Shown here: piece after piece, positions 28,801-36,379 of the stretch
Numbering within the stretch: position 1 is the stretch's first letter
Layout: the number at the start of each line of letters is the position of its first letter
Source: Novosphingobium nitrogenifigens DSM 19370
GTDB taxonomy: Bacteria > Pseudomonadota > Alphaproteobacteria > Sphingomonadales > Sphingomonadaceae
DNA length: 64,000 nucleotides
Assembly (NCBI RefSeq): GCF_000192575.1
Contig: NZ_GL876926.1
Span: 1,096,051-1,160,050, forward strand
Direction of reading: 5' to 3'
Notes under the pieces: model-generated
What the model was told of the DNA's origin: nothing
Seen by the model: only the letters and a program-made list of their open reading frames with translations
Database searches by the model: none
Translations under genes and position numbers: made by a program

Positions 28801-28948
28801 GCAATTGGCCCCAGGCGATCAGTCCCGCCAACAACAGGGCTACCATCAGCAGCGTGGTCGCCACCGGTCGCAGGATGAAAGGACGGGACGGTCCGCCCGG
28901 CAGAGCCCCTTCCGCCGGACTTTCGCCCGCGATCTCGCTGTCGCTCAC
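25802..28948 (-). CDS. mdtB: RND multidrug efflux permease (MdtB-type)
   Basis: Partner of the MdtC-type subunit, 1048 residues. [22 protein letters not shown] at the N terminus, [43 protein letters not shown] with the paired TM4 aspartates, and [11 protein letters not shown] near the end are typical of MdtB. The N-terminal cytoplasmic stretch is about 20 residues longer than in E. coli. It overlaps both the mdtA stop and the mdtC start by four bases, so the three pump genes are translationally coupled. Confidence 0.93.
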   Translation of the reverse strand: [1048 protein letters not shown]

Positions 28949-30153
28949 TGCGCGTCGGCTCCGCCCTGCTTGCGATGGCTGCCGCCCTTGCCCTTTCCTT
29001 CGGGCAGGCGAACGGCCGATCCGTCATCGAGACCGTCCGCGCCTTCGGAAACGACCGTTTCCCCCTTGCTCAGCCCCGACAGGATCGCGGTGTGGACGCC
29101 ATCGCTCGGCCCCATGCGGACAACGCGGATCTTCACGGTCTTGTCCGGCTGCACGACGAAGACAAAGTCCCCTTGCGCACCGTGACGCAAGGCCGAAACC
29201 GGCACGATCGTCACCTGATGCAGCGTATCGACCAGCATCGTCACGTTGACGAACTGGTTGGGGAACAAGAGCGGCGCTTTCTCGCCCGTGGCTCCGGCAG
29301 TCGCGGGATTGGCGACCCGCGCCTTGGCCTTGACGGTGCCGGTGGTCGTGTCGATCTGGTTGTCGAAAGTCGAAAACTTGCCGTGGGCAAGGACAGTCTT
29401 GTTATCCTGATCGAGAATGGTGACCGGAAGCCCTTGCGCGGTTCCCGCCTTGCGCTGGACGCTGGCAAGGTCGGCCTGGGGCAGTGAAAAGACCACGTCG
29501 ATGGGATCGATACGCGTGACGACTGCAACGCCGCTGGTATCGCTGGGCGTGACATAACTGCCCACGCTCACTTGCTTCAAACCGATGCGGCCGGTGAACG
29601 GAGCCTTGATCGTGCTGTACTGGATATTGAGGCGTGCGGTACCGACGGCCGCGCGATCGGCCGCGATCGTGCCTTCGAGCTGCCCGACGGTGGCGCGCTG
29701 GGTGTCGAGCGTCTGGCGCGCGACCGAATCCTGCAGCGAAAGCGTTTGATACCGCTTGAGGTCGAGCTTGGCCGAAACCAGCGTCGAGGAATCCTTGGCG
29801 AGAGTGCCCTGAGCCTGCGCCAGTGCCAGATCATAAGGCCGCTGATCGACCTGCACGATCGGCTGTCCTTGCGTCACCATCTGGCCTTCCTTGAACAGGA
29901 TGCCCATGACGTAGCCCGAAAGCTGGCTGTGGACGGTGGCGGTATCGATCGGTGTGACCGTGCCGATCTCGTTCACCGTTTCGGGCATGTCGCCCACTTC
30001 CACGCTCGCGACCGCAACGGCAGCGGGCGGGCGCCCGGCCTTCGCATTCTTGGCCGCCCCTCCGGTCGCCAGCCAGCGCGCAACCAGAGCGACAGCAAGC
30101 AGCCCGGCAATCACCAGCACATAGACCAGCCAGCGCGGCCGCGATCGGCGCAC
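28945..30153 (-). CDS. mdtA: RND efflux membrane fusion protein (MdtA-type)
   Basis: Periplasmic adaptor linking the MdtBC pump to the outer-membrane channel. After an N-terminal membrane anchor (RRSRPRWLVYVLVIAGLL) come the beta-barrel/lipoyl halves (TVTPIDTATVHSQLSGYV ... GQPIVQVDQRPYDLALAQAQ), the alpha-hairpin and the barrel (APFTGRIGLKQVSVGSYV). It ends in a basic Gly/Lys-rich tail. Start is uncertain: GTG 30153 has GAAGG five bases upstream and starts directly before the anchor, while an in-frame ATG at 30318 would add 55 residues that look non-coding. It is the first gene of the four-gene pump operon. Confidence 0.88.
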   Translation of the reverse strand: MRRSRPRWLVYVLVIAGLLAVALVARWLATGGAAKNAKAGRPPAAVAVASVEVGDMPETVNEIGTVTPIDTATVHSQLSGYVMGILFKEGQMVTQGQPIVQVDQRPYDLALAQAQGTLAKDSSTLVSAKLDLKRYQTLSLQDSVARQTLDTQRATVGQLEGTIAADRAAVGTARLNIQYSTIKAPFTGRIGLKQVSVGSYVTPSDTSGVAVVTRIDPIDVVFSLPQADLASVQRKAGTAQGLPVTILDQDNKTVLAHGKFSTFDNQIDTTTGTVKAKARVANPATAGATGEKAPLLFPNQFVNVTMLVDTLHQVTIVPVSALRHGAQGDFVFVVQPDKTVKIRVVRMGPSDGVHTAILSGLSKGETVVSEGADGLDDGSAVRLPEGKGKGGSHRKQGGADAQ

Positions 30154-30405
30154 ACCGCCTTCAGCTTCGACGAAACTCGACAGGGCAAACCTCCATGAAC
30201 ACGGCGATGGCGTCCCCCACGTGCACCAGCCAGAGCACTGGCCGCGCCGGGTGCGAGGCTCTTCAGCCCATCCCCGACAAGGACGATCCAAAGAGCGGCA
30301 CGGGAGAACGACCGCCATGCTCTCCTAGCGCGCAAAGCGGTCGCAACGAAAATACTAAATTGTCGCCGAAGCCGTTCTCTGCCGTCAGGTTTGCATCAAA
30401 TCGTA

Positions 30406-31146
30406 TCAGAAGGCCGGTTTGGGCAAGACCGTGTCGATGTCTGCCTGCGATTCCGCGCCTGCAACCGGAGCCGAAGACGCCGGAGGAGCCCCTCGCCCCG
30501 CCGCCGGCTCGACCTCGTTGGGCAGCGGCTCGTAATAATCCCAGGCCGACGCGGGCTGGCGCATCGCCTCGGCGACATCGGTATGGGTCACAGCTCGCGC
30601 ATGCAGGCCCGCCATCGGCGCAACCGACGCGGCAGCCAGCCCGGCAGTTGCCGGAGCGGTAGGAACGGGAACAGCCTGCCCTGAAACGATCAGGCCGGGA
30701 ACACTGGCAATCGGAGCCTCATGGCCGAACCCCGTGGTTCCGGCGAGGATAGGAACGGACGCCAGCGACGCCTGCCCCTCGGGCAAAACAGGAGCCGCGC
30801 CACCTGTTTCCGTGCCGAACGCCCTGTGACGCCGTCCTGCCCGATTTTCACCGACATGCGCACCACTCGCGATCATCCGCAGGCGCGCAGGCACCGGCCC
30901 CGCAATGCGCTCCACAATCGGCATGGAAATCCGGCGTGAAGGCATCGCTGGAACCGCATCGTGAACAGGAGGTCCGCTGATCGCCGAAACAGCCTGCACC
31001 GCAGCACCCGTACGCAGCAGGAGGCCCGCACCGACAAGAACCGAGGCAAACTTGATCGCATCGATCGCAATCCGACCGACAAGACGACGCGATCCGCCCT
31101 TTGTCGAAATGCCCGCATCCCCCGTCATCATGCCAACCCCGGTCAT
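30406..31146 (-). CDS. Hypothetical protein with one membrane segment
   Basis: About 246 residues that I do not recognise. A basic stretch (KGGSRRLVGR) precedes one hydrophobic helix (FASVLVGAGLLLRTGAA). The rest is rich in Ala, Pro, Gly and Val with low complexity and no motif. The C terminus is acidic/Pro-rich (YYEPLPNEVEPAAGRG). The topology suggests a cytoplasmic N terminus and a periplasmic, probably unstructured, remainder. Start ATG 31146 or 31131 cannot be separated by ribosome sites. Codon use matches the neighbours, but no homology supports it. Confidence 0.5.
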   Translation of the reverse strand: MTGVGMMTGDAGISTKGGSRRLVGRIAIDAIKFASVLVGAGLLLRTGAAVQAVSAISGPPVHDAVPAMPSRRISMPIVERIAGPVPARLRMIASGAHVGENRAGRRHRAFGTETGGAAPVLPEGQASLASVPILAGTTGFGHEAPIASVPGLIVSGQAVPVPTAPATAGLAAASVAPMAGLHARAVTHTDVAEAMRQPASAWDYYEPLPNEVEPAAGRGAPPASSAPVAGAESQADIDTVLPKPAF

Positions 31147-31244
31147 GCCCTGCGCGAATCCCCCTGATTCGCGCAAAGGCGCAGCCCGAGCCGCATGACA
31201 GGTCGAAATTACGGTTAAGGGACTCTTGCCGCGAGGTCCGTATT

Positions 31245-31544
31245 TCAGCCGATACGCGTGCCGCTCAGCGCAAAGCTGCCGAACATGCCCGCCGTCACCG
31301 CCCCGGCAATGGCATCGCCATCGACGGTCGCCTTGCAATCGAGCTTCATCGGCATGGGAACTGTCAGCTGGCTCGACCAGGTGAGGACATTTCCGTCGAT
31401 CTTGCCGTCAGAAATATCCATCGAGCCCATCTGCCCCACATTGCTGCCGGTAAAGCTGTCACCGCTGGCCTCGATGGTCAGAACCGATTTCTGATCCCCC
31501 ATCGGGGTCTTGGTGACGATTTCATAGGTTCCTGCAACCGACAT
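31245..31544 (-). CDS. Small beta-rich protein of unknown function
   Basis: A 99-residue protein made of alternating short strands (GTYEIVTKTPMGDQKSVLTI, SFTGSNVGQMGSMDISDG, GNVLTWSSQLTVPMPMKL, GMFGSFALSGTR), which looks like a small calycin- or lipocalin-like barrel. There is no signal peptide or membrane segment. ATG 31544 has GGGAG about eight bases upstream and is preferred over the in-frame codon at 31562. I recognise the pattern as common in sphingomonads but know no function. Its upstream region holds several short inverted repeats. Confidence 0.65.
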   Translation of the reverse strand: MSVAGTYEIVTKTPMGDQKSVLTIEASGDSFTGSNVGQMGSMDISDGKIDGNVLTWSSQLTVPMPMKLDCKATVDGDAIAGAVTAGMFGSFALSGTRIG

Positions 31545-31637
31545 CGAATTCTCCCGTATCATGGCTCTGCCATGGCGAGCCGTCCCCTTGCTTCGCGCCT
31601 ACCTACAACGATGTCAATATTGTAAGCAATCTGCCGG

Positions 31638-31655
31638 GTTGACCCGCGCGTCAAC
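31638..31655. repeat. Inverted repeat GTTGAC-N6-GTCAAC between divergent genes
   Basis: Perfect 6-bp arms with a 6-base spacer, in the gap between the small beta-rich protein gene (minus) and the KefB-type gene (plus). A further TTGAC copy follows. It may be an operator for either gene; no regulator can be assigned. Confidence 0.35.
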
Positions 31656-31776
31656 TTGACGCGATCGCCCTCGACAGGGACAAATCAGGCAGCACGAAAT
31701 CCGCATAAGGGATTGAACGCCGCACGAAACCATCCAGCCCCGGCACAACGCGAAACCATAACAGAGGAGAGAGACC

Positions 31777-33537
31777 CTGCACGCCAGCCAGCCCACACCG
31801 CTTCTTCATGACGGCGTGCTGCTTTTGGGCTTTGCGCTTGCCTTCGTGCTGGTTTTCCGTCGTCTCGGCCTCGGGGCGACGCTGGGCTATCTGCTCGCGG
31901 GCGTTGTCGTCGGGCCGCAGGTTCTCGACCTTGTCGGCGAAGCGGAACAGAAAATGGGGATCGCCGAACTCGGCATCACCCTGCTGCTGTTCCTGGTCGG
32001 GCTGGAACTCGATCCCACGCGGTTGTGGCGCATGCGCAAGGACATCTTTGCCGTGGGCCTTGCGCAAGTGGCGCTCTGCGGCCTTGCCCTTGCCGCCGCG
32101 CTCCACTTCACCACCGATTTTTCAACGGCTGCCGCGCTTGCGCTGGGATTGCCGCTTGCCTTGTCCTCGACCGCGCAGGTCCTGCCGATGCTGCAATCGT
32201 CGGGGCGAATGAAGACCCGCTTTGGCGAGCGCGCCTTTGCCATCCTGCTGTTTCAGGATCTGTCGATCATCCCGATGATCACGATCATTGCGACCTTGAG
32301 CCGCAATCCGACGACAGCAGGTGGAGAGCCCGGCTGGATCCGGGGCCTCGAGACCGTCGGCGCGATCGTGACGCTGGTCCTGGCCGGACGCTACCTCATT
32401 CGGCCGCTGTTCCGTCTGATCGGCAATCTCGCCGAGCGCGAGATGTTCGTGGTCGCGGCGCTGTTCACTGTTCTGGCTGCGGCCGCAATGATGGAAATGC
32501 TCGGGCTTTCGAGTGCACTGGGCGCCTTCATTGCCGGGGTGATGCTGGCCGACACGCCTTATCGCCACGAACTCGAAGCCGATGTGGAACCTTTCCGATC
32601 GATTCTGCTCGGCCTGTTCTTCCTCTCGGTCGGCATGATGCTCGATCTCACCGCCATCGAGCGCGATCCGCTTTTCGTCATCGCCATGGCCCTGCTGGTG
32701 ATCGCGGTGAAAGCCTGTGTCATCTTTCTGGTCGGGAAACTCGCCGGGATGGGTTGGCGCAATGCCCTCGCGCTTGGTCTTCTGCTCAGCCAAGGGGGCG
32801 AATTCGGCTTCGTGCTCTTTGCGCAGGCCTCTCAGGCCATGCTGATCGCGCCTCAGGCCGCAAGCCTGTTCGGTGCGGTGGTCACACTGTCGATGGCAAC
32901 GACGCCTTTCCTGATGAAGGCGACCCGCCGGTTCCGCGAAGTCCCCGCCGGCCCCGCACAGGAGCGCGAAGGTCCGAGCGGCGATTGCGCCAATGCACTG
33001 ATCGTGGGGTATGGCCGGTTCGGACAGGCCGTGGGCCAGATGCTGCTCGCCGGGGGAATTGCCGTCACGCTGATCGATCGCGATATCGGCATGATCGACA
33101 CGGCGGCAACCTTTGGCGCGAAAGTCTATTTCGGAGACGGAACCCGGCTCGACGTGCTGCGTCAGGCAGGGGCCGCGGACGCCGAACTGATCGTGTTCTG
33201 CCTCGACGGGGATCAGATCGACAGCGATCTTATCCATGCGGTCCACGCCGCCTTTCCCAAGGCCGCCATCCACGTCCGCGTCTTTGATCGCCGCGCGTTG
33301 ATCCAGCTGAAGCCGACGCCCGCCACCAAAGTCATCCGCGAAACGATGGAATCGGCCATCGCCCTTGCCCGCTGCGCGCTCGAAAGCTCGGGCATGAGCC
33401 AGGAAGCGATCAAGCGCGCCGAAGCGCGGTTCCGCAGCCGTGATCGCGAACGCCTCGACGCGCAGATTGAAACGGGTGACATTCTGGCCGCGTACGACCG
33501 CATTTTCACCGAGATCGAGGAAGGCATCGGCGCATAA
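31777..33537 (+). CDS. KefB/KefC-type cation:proton antiporter with RCK (TrkA-N) domain
   Basis: Monovalent cation:proton antiporter-2 family, 586 residues if started at CTG 31777. A CPA2 exchanger domain of about 12 membrane segments (LGATLGYLLAGVVVGPQVL, GIAELGITLLLFLVGLELDP, LSSTAQVLPML, SALGAFIAGVMLADTPY) is followed by a Rossmann RCK domain (NALIVGYGRFGQAVGQMLL ... VTLIDRD ... VYFGDGTRLDVLRQAG) and a charged tail. The only good ribosome site (AGAGGAGAGAG) precedes CTG 31777. The next candidate, GTG 31816, lies inside the first conserved segment and has none, so a CTG start is inferred. It may export K+ during electrophilic stress, as Kef does. Confidence 0.88.
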   Translation: MHASQPTPLLHDGVLLLGFALAFVLVFRRLGLGATLGYLLAGVVVGPQVLDLVGEAEQKMGIAELGITLLLFLVGLELDPTRLWRMRKDIFAVGLAQVALCGLALAAALHFTTDFSTAAALALGLPLALSSTAQVLPMLQSSGRMKTRFGERAFAILLFQDLSIIPMITIIATLSRNPTTAGGEPGWIRGLETVGAIVTLVLAGRYLIRPLFRLIGNLAEREMFVVAALFTVLAAAAMMEMLGLSSALGAFIAGVMLADTPYRHELEADVEPFRSILLGLFFLSVGMMLDLTAIERDPLFVIAMALLVIAVKACVIFLVGKLAGMGWRNALALGLLLSQGGEFGFVLFAQASQAMLIAPQAASLFGAVVTLSMATTPFLMKATRRFREVPAGPAQEREGPSGDCANALIVGYGRFGQAVGQMLLAGGIAVTLIDRDIGMIDTAATFGAKVYFGDGTRLDVLRQAGAADAELIVFCLDGDQIDSDLIHAVHAAFPKAAIHVRVFDRRALIQLKPTPATKVIRETMESAIALARCALESSGMSQEAIKRAEARFRSRDRERLDAQIETGDILAAYDRIFTEIEEGIGA

Positions 33538-33555
33538 CCCAATGCAACGGCATCA

Positions 33556-33603
33556 AAAGTTCATGCAGGAGCATTCAAAAATGGATGTCCCTGCATGAAT
33601 TTT
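33556..33603 (+). terminator. Hairpin after the KefB-type gene, probable terminator
   Basis: TTCATGCAGG (33560-33569) and CCTGCATGAA (33590-33599) are perfect 10-bp arms, extended by AAA/TTT outside one unpaired position, with a 20-base loop. The right arm runs into TTTT. It lies about 20 bases after the antiporter stop. Confidence 0.6.
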
Positions 33604-33643
33604 CGATGCACCGACATGGATCGGAACCATGCCGCGGCATCGA
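33603..33643. promoter_or_regulatory. Symmetric nested dyad upstream of marR, candidate operator
   Basis: TCGATGC-N5-CATGG-N7-CCATG-N5-GCATCGA is a symmetric double dyad: outer arms 33603-33609 and 33637-33643, inner arms 33615-33619 and 33627-33631. It is centred near 33623, about 100 bases before marR. The symmetry fits a dimeric repressor site; autoregulation by the MarR protein is inferred. Confidence 0.5.
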
Positions 33644-33721
33644 TACGCCTTCCTGCCGAATGGTTAACGCATGCACCGGCATCGGCCGGAATTGCTGCCT
33701 GCGCCCTCCCGACGCATCATC

Positions 33722-34153
33722 ATGGGCATGACAAAGCCCGCCGCCATCACTCTGCTTGCCTGGGACCGCCTGCTCGACGCAGGTGCTCGCGCCATGCGCG
33801 CGGCACGCCGCGAGTTGAAGCGCGCCGGGCTTCCCCCGCTCGAATGGTACGACATCCTCGCCGCCATCGACCGGCGCGGCCCGGGTCGCCCACGCGATCT
33901 TCAAGCCTATCTCGGCATCGAACAGTACAATCTGTCCCGCCTGCTCTCACGCATGGAACGCGCAGGCCTGGTCACGATCATGCCGTGCCCCGGCGATGCG
34001 CGCGGGCAGATCGTCGATCTCACCCCTGCCGGACGCGAACAGCGCGCAGCGATGTGGCCGGCCTATTCCACCGCCATCCACCACACGATGGAATCCCGCC
34101 TCGACAGCGACGAACGCATCCAGCTTGCCGGAATGCTGGAAAAGGTCGCCTGA
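33722..34153 (+). CDS. MarR-family transcriptional regulator
   Basis: A 143-residue winged-helix regulator with the MarR order: LAWDRLLDAGARAMRAARRELKRAGL, PPLEWYDILAAI, the recognition region RPRDLQAYLGIEQYNLSRLLSRMERAGLV, the wing (MPCPGDARGQIVDLTPAG), and a C-terminal dimerisation helix. ATG 33722 or ATG 33728 may be used. Its 3' end converges on the CoA-transferase gene with 10 bases between stops. The effector is unknown; the dyad at 33603-33643 is the best candidate for its own operator. Confidence 0.88.
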   Translation: MGMTKPAAITLLAWDRLLDAGARAMRAARRELKRAGLPPLEWYDILAAIDRRGPGRPRDLQAYLGIEQYNLSRLLSRMERAGLVTIMPCPGDARGQIVDLTPAGREQRAAMWPAYSTAIHHTMESRLDSDERIQLAGMLEKVA

Positions 34154-34163
34154 TCCCGTGCCG

Positions 34164-35366
34164 TCAGATCACCCCCGCCTTTTCCAGTTCCGCGAGTTCC
34201 TGAGCGCCAAGGCCCAGCAACTCGCCCAGCACTTGCGCATTGTCCTGTCCGGGACGCGCGGGCGCCGGGCGGCGGACGCTGCCCGGTGTGACGGAGAATT
34301 TCGGGAACGTCCCCTGCATGCGCAGATCACCGAAACGCTCGGTCGGAACCGTGACGATCGCCTCGCGCGCGGCGAAATGCGGATCTTCCAGCATGTCGGG
34401 CGCGCGATAGACTCGCCCGGCGGGAATGGCCGCCTCGATCATTTTCGCCTCGACTTCGGCAATGGTCAGCGTCCTGGTCCAATCCTCGATCAAGGCGTCG
34501 ATCTCGGCCTGGTTGGTTCCGCGCGCGACATGGGTCGCAAAACGCGGGTCCTGCGCCAGCTCGGGCCGCCCCATCGCTTCGGCCAGCCGCTGCCAGAGCG
34601 AATCCTTGTTCGCGCCGATCATGAATTCGCCGTCCTTGCAGCGATAGACATTCGAGGGCGCAATGCCTTTCAGAATCGATCCCGCGCGTTCGCGGATGAT
34701 CCCGGCACGGTCGTATTCGGGCACCAGCGATTCCATGACCTGAAGCACGCTTTCATAAAGCGCAGCGTCGATCACCTGCCCCTGCCCGGTGCGGTTGCGA
34801 ACGTGCAGCGCGGCCAGAATGCCCATGCAGCCATACGTCGCGGTCAATGTGTCGCCGATCGACACGCCCATGCGGCTGGGCGGACGATCCGGCTCACCGA
34901 CAATATAGCGCCAACCGCCCATCGCTTCGCCGATGCCGCCGAACCCGGCGCGATCGGCATAAGGGCCCGTCTGCCCATATCCCGACATGCGCGCGATGAT
35001 GAGGCCAGGCTGTTCGGCAAGCAGGCGATCGGGCCCGAGCCCCCATTTCTCGAGCGTTCCGGGACGGAAATTCTCGATCAGAACATCGGCTTGCGCAATC
35101 AGGCGCCGGGCGAGTGCCTGTCCTTCGGGCACGCGCAGATTGACGCTGACCGACCGCTTGTTGCGCGCGATCACTTCCCACCACACCTTGTCGGTGCCGC
35201 TGCCCCATTCGCGCATGGGATCACCTGCGCCGGGCGGCTCGATCTTGATGATATCGGCGCCCATATCGCCCAAGAGCTGCCCGCAGAAAGGGCCCGCGAT
35301 CAACTGCCCCATCTCGACGACGCGCAAGTCACCCAAAGCGGTTTGGGGAATGGAAGATTCCGTCAC
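34164..35366 (-). CDS. CaiB/BaiF-family (family III) CoA-transferase
   Basis: Transfers CoA between carboxylic acids without a classical covalent enzyme-CoA intermediate. The 400-residue protein opens with LRVVEMGQLIAGPFCGQLLGDMGADIIKIEPP, followed by NKRSVSVNLRVPEGQALARRL, ENFRPGTLEKWGLG and GQGQVIDAALYESVLQV, all signatures of the family. The catalytic Asp is expected in the GFGGIGEAMGG ... IGDTLTATYG region. It lies 16 bases downstream of the HMG-CoA-lyase gene, so the two are cotranscribed. The pair suggests activation and cleavage of a branched or hydroxylated dicarboxylic acid, but the substrate is open. Confidence 0.88.
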   Translation of the reverse strand: MTESSIPQTALGDLRVVEMGQLIAGPFCGQLLGDMGADIIKIEPPGAGDPMREWGSGTDKVWWEVIARNKRSVSVNLRVPEGQALARRLIAQADVLIENFRPGTLEKWGLGPDRLLAEQPGLIIARMSGYGQTGPYADRAGFGGIGEAMGGWRYIVGEPDRPPSRMGVSIGDTLTATYGCMGILAALHVRNRTGQGQVIDAALYESVLQVMESLVPEYDRAGIIRERAGSILKGIAPSNVYRCKDGEFMIGANKDSLWQRLAEAMGRPELAQDPRFATHVARGTNQAEIDALIEDWTRTLTIAEVEAKMIEAAIPAGRVYRAPDMLEDPHFAAREAIVTVPTERFGDLRMQGTFPKFSVTPGSVRRPAPARPGQDNAQVLGELLGLGAQELAELEKAGVI

Positions 35367-35382
35367 ACAATCAATCCCTTAC

Positions 35383-36315
35383 TTACGCTTTATCGCGTGG
35401 AAAGTGCGGAGCGCGCGCGACCATCGCGGGCAAGGCCTTGTCCACCACCGGCGCCAGCCAGCGATTGGCCGCGATCAGCGCGTCGAGATCGAGCCCCGTG
35501 CGCACGCCCGCCCGTTCGAGCATGTAGACGACGTCCTCGGTTGCGACATTTCCCGCTGCCCCCGGTGCGAACGGACATCCGCCAAGACCACCAATCGCAG
35601 CGTCGACCACACTGGCCCCCGCTCCGATCGCTGCCCAGACATTGGCAAGCCCGGTTCCGCGCGTGTTGTGGAAATGCACCCGCACCGGTATCGCGCCCGC
35701 AAGAGCACGCGTCGCCGCGACAAGGCGCGCCACCCGCGCGGGATCGGCAACGCCGATGGTGTCGGCGAGAGCAATCTCGCACGGTGAGGCCGCGATCAGT
35801 CCCGCCACGGCTTCCAGCACGATGTCGTCGGACACTTCGCCGCTGAACGGACAGCCAAAGGCGACGGCGATCGTTGCCTGCGCCGATTTTCCCGCAGCCT
35901 TGGCGGCGTCGATGATCGCGCGGGCCGATGCGACAGAATCCGCGCTCGACATCCCCTGATTGGCGATCCCGAAAGCATCGCTTGCAACCGCAACCGCGCC
36001 CAGCTGGTCGATGCGTCCGGTTGCCAGCGCCCGTTCGGCGCCCCGCAGATTGAGGACGAGACCGATGTAAGTGACGTCATCCCGCTCGGGCAGGCCCGCT
36101 GCCACCGCGTCGGCATCGGCCATCTGCGGCACGGCACGCGGATTGACGAAGCTGGTCGCCTCGATCCGGCGCACCCCCGCGGCCAGCGCCCGATCGATCA
36201 AGGCCAGCTTGTCGGCGGTCGAAACCGGCGTCTTTTCATTCTGCAGACCGTCGCGCGGGGATACCTCGACGATTTCGATGCGCGCGGGGGCGAATGGGGA
36301 AGCCGTGGCCGTCAT
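35383..36315 (-). CDS. Hydroxymethylglutaryl-CoA lyase family protein
   Basis: Claisen-type lyase of the DRE-TIM family, about 310 residues. Seen are IEIVEVSPRDGLQNEKTPV (metal-binding Asp and active-site Arg), EATSFVNPRAVPQMADAD, GCPFSGEV, PVRVHFHNTRGTGLANV (metal-binding His-x-His) and GGLGGCPFAPGAAGNVATEDVVYML with the catalytic cysteine. In the family the reaction is HMG-CoA to acetyl-CoA plus acetoacetate, as in leucine breakdown; related lyases use citramalyl-type substrates. Start is uncertain: ATG 36315 fits the homologous beginning, ATG 36360 has a better ribosome site (AAGGTGAA). It is followed by the CoA-transferase gene. Confidence 0.87.
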   Translation of the reverse strand: MTATASPFAPARIEIVEVSPRDGLQNEKTPVSTADKLALIDRALAAGVRRIEATSFVNPRAVPQMADADAVAAGLPERDDVTYIGLVLNLRGAERALATGRIDQLGAVAVASDAFGIANQGMSSADSVASARAIIDAAKAAGKSAQATIAVAFGCPFSGEVSDDIVLEAVAGLIAASPCEIALADTIGVADPARVARLVAATRALAGAIPVRVHFHNTRGTGLANVWAAIGAGASVVDAAIGGLGGCPFAPGAAGNVATEDVVYMLERAGVRTGLDLDALIAANRWLAPVVDKALPAMVARAPHFPRDKA

Positions 36316-36379
36316 GGACGCGGTCCATAAAGTCGCTCGCACGCCTTGCCCAGACGCCATTTCACCTTTTGACCCGAGG

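Noticed and set aside
22614..29185. Long plus-strand frames opposite mdtC and mdtB
   Set aside because: Antisense shadows of the RND pump genes; composition is Arg/Asp/His-heavy and lacks domains.
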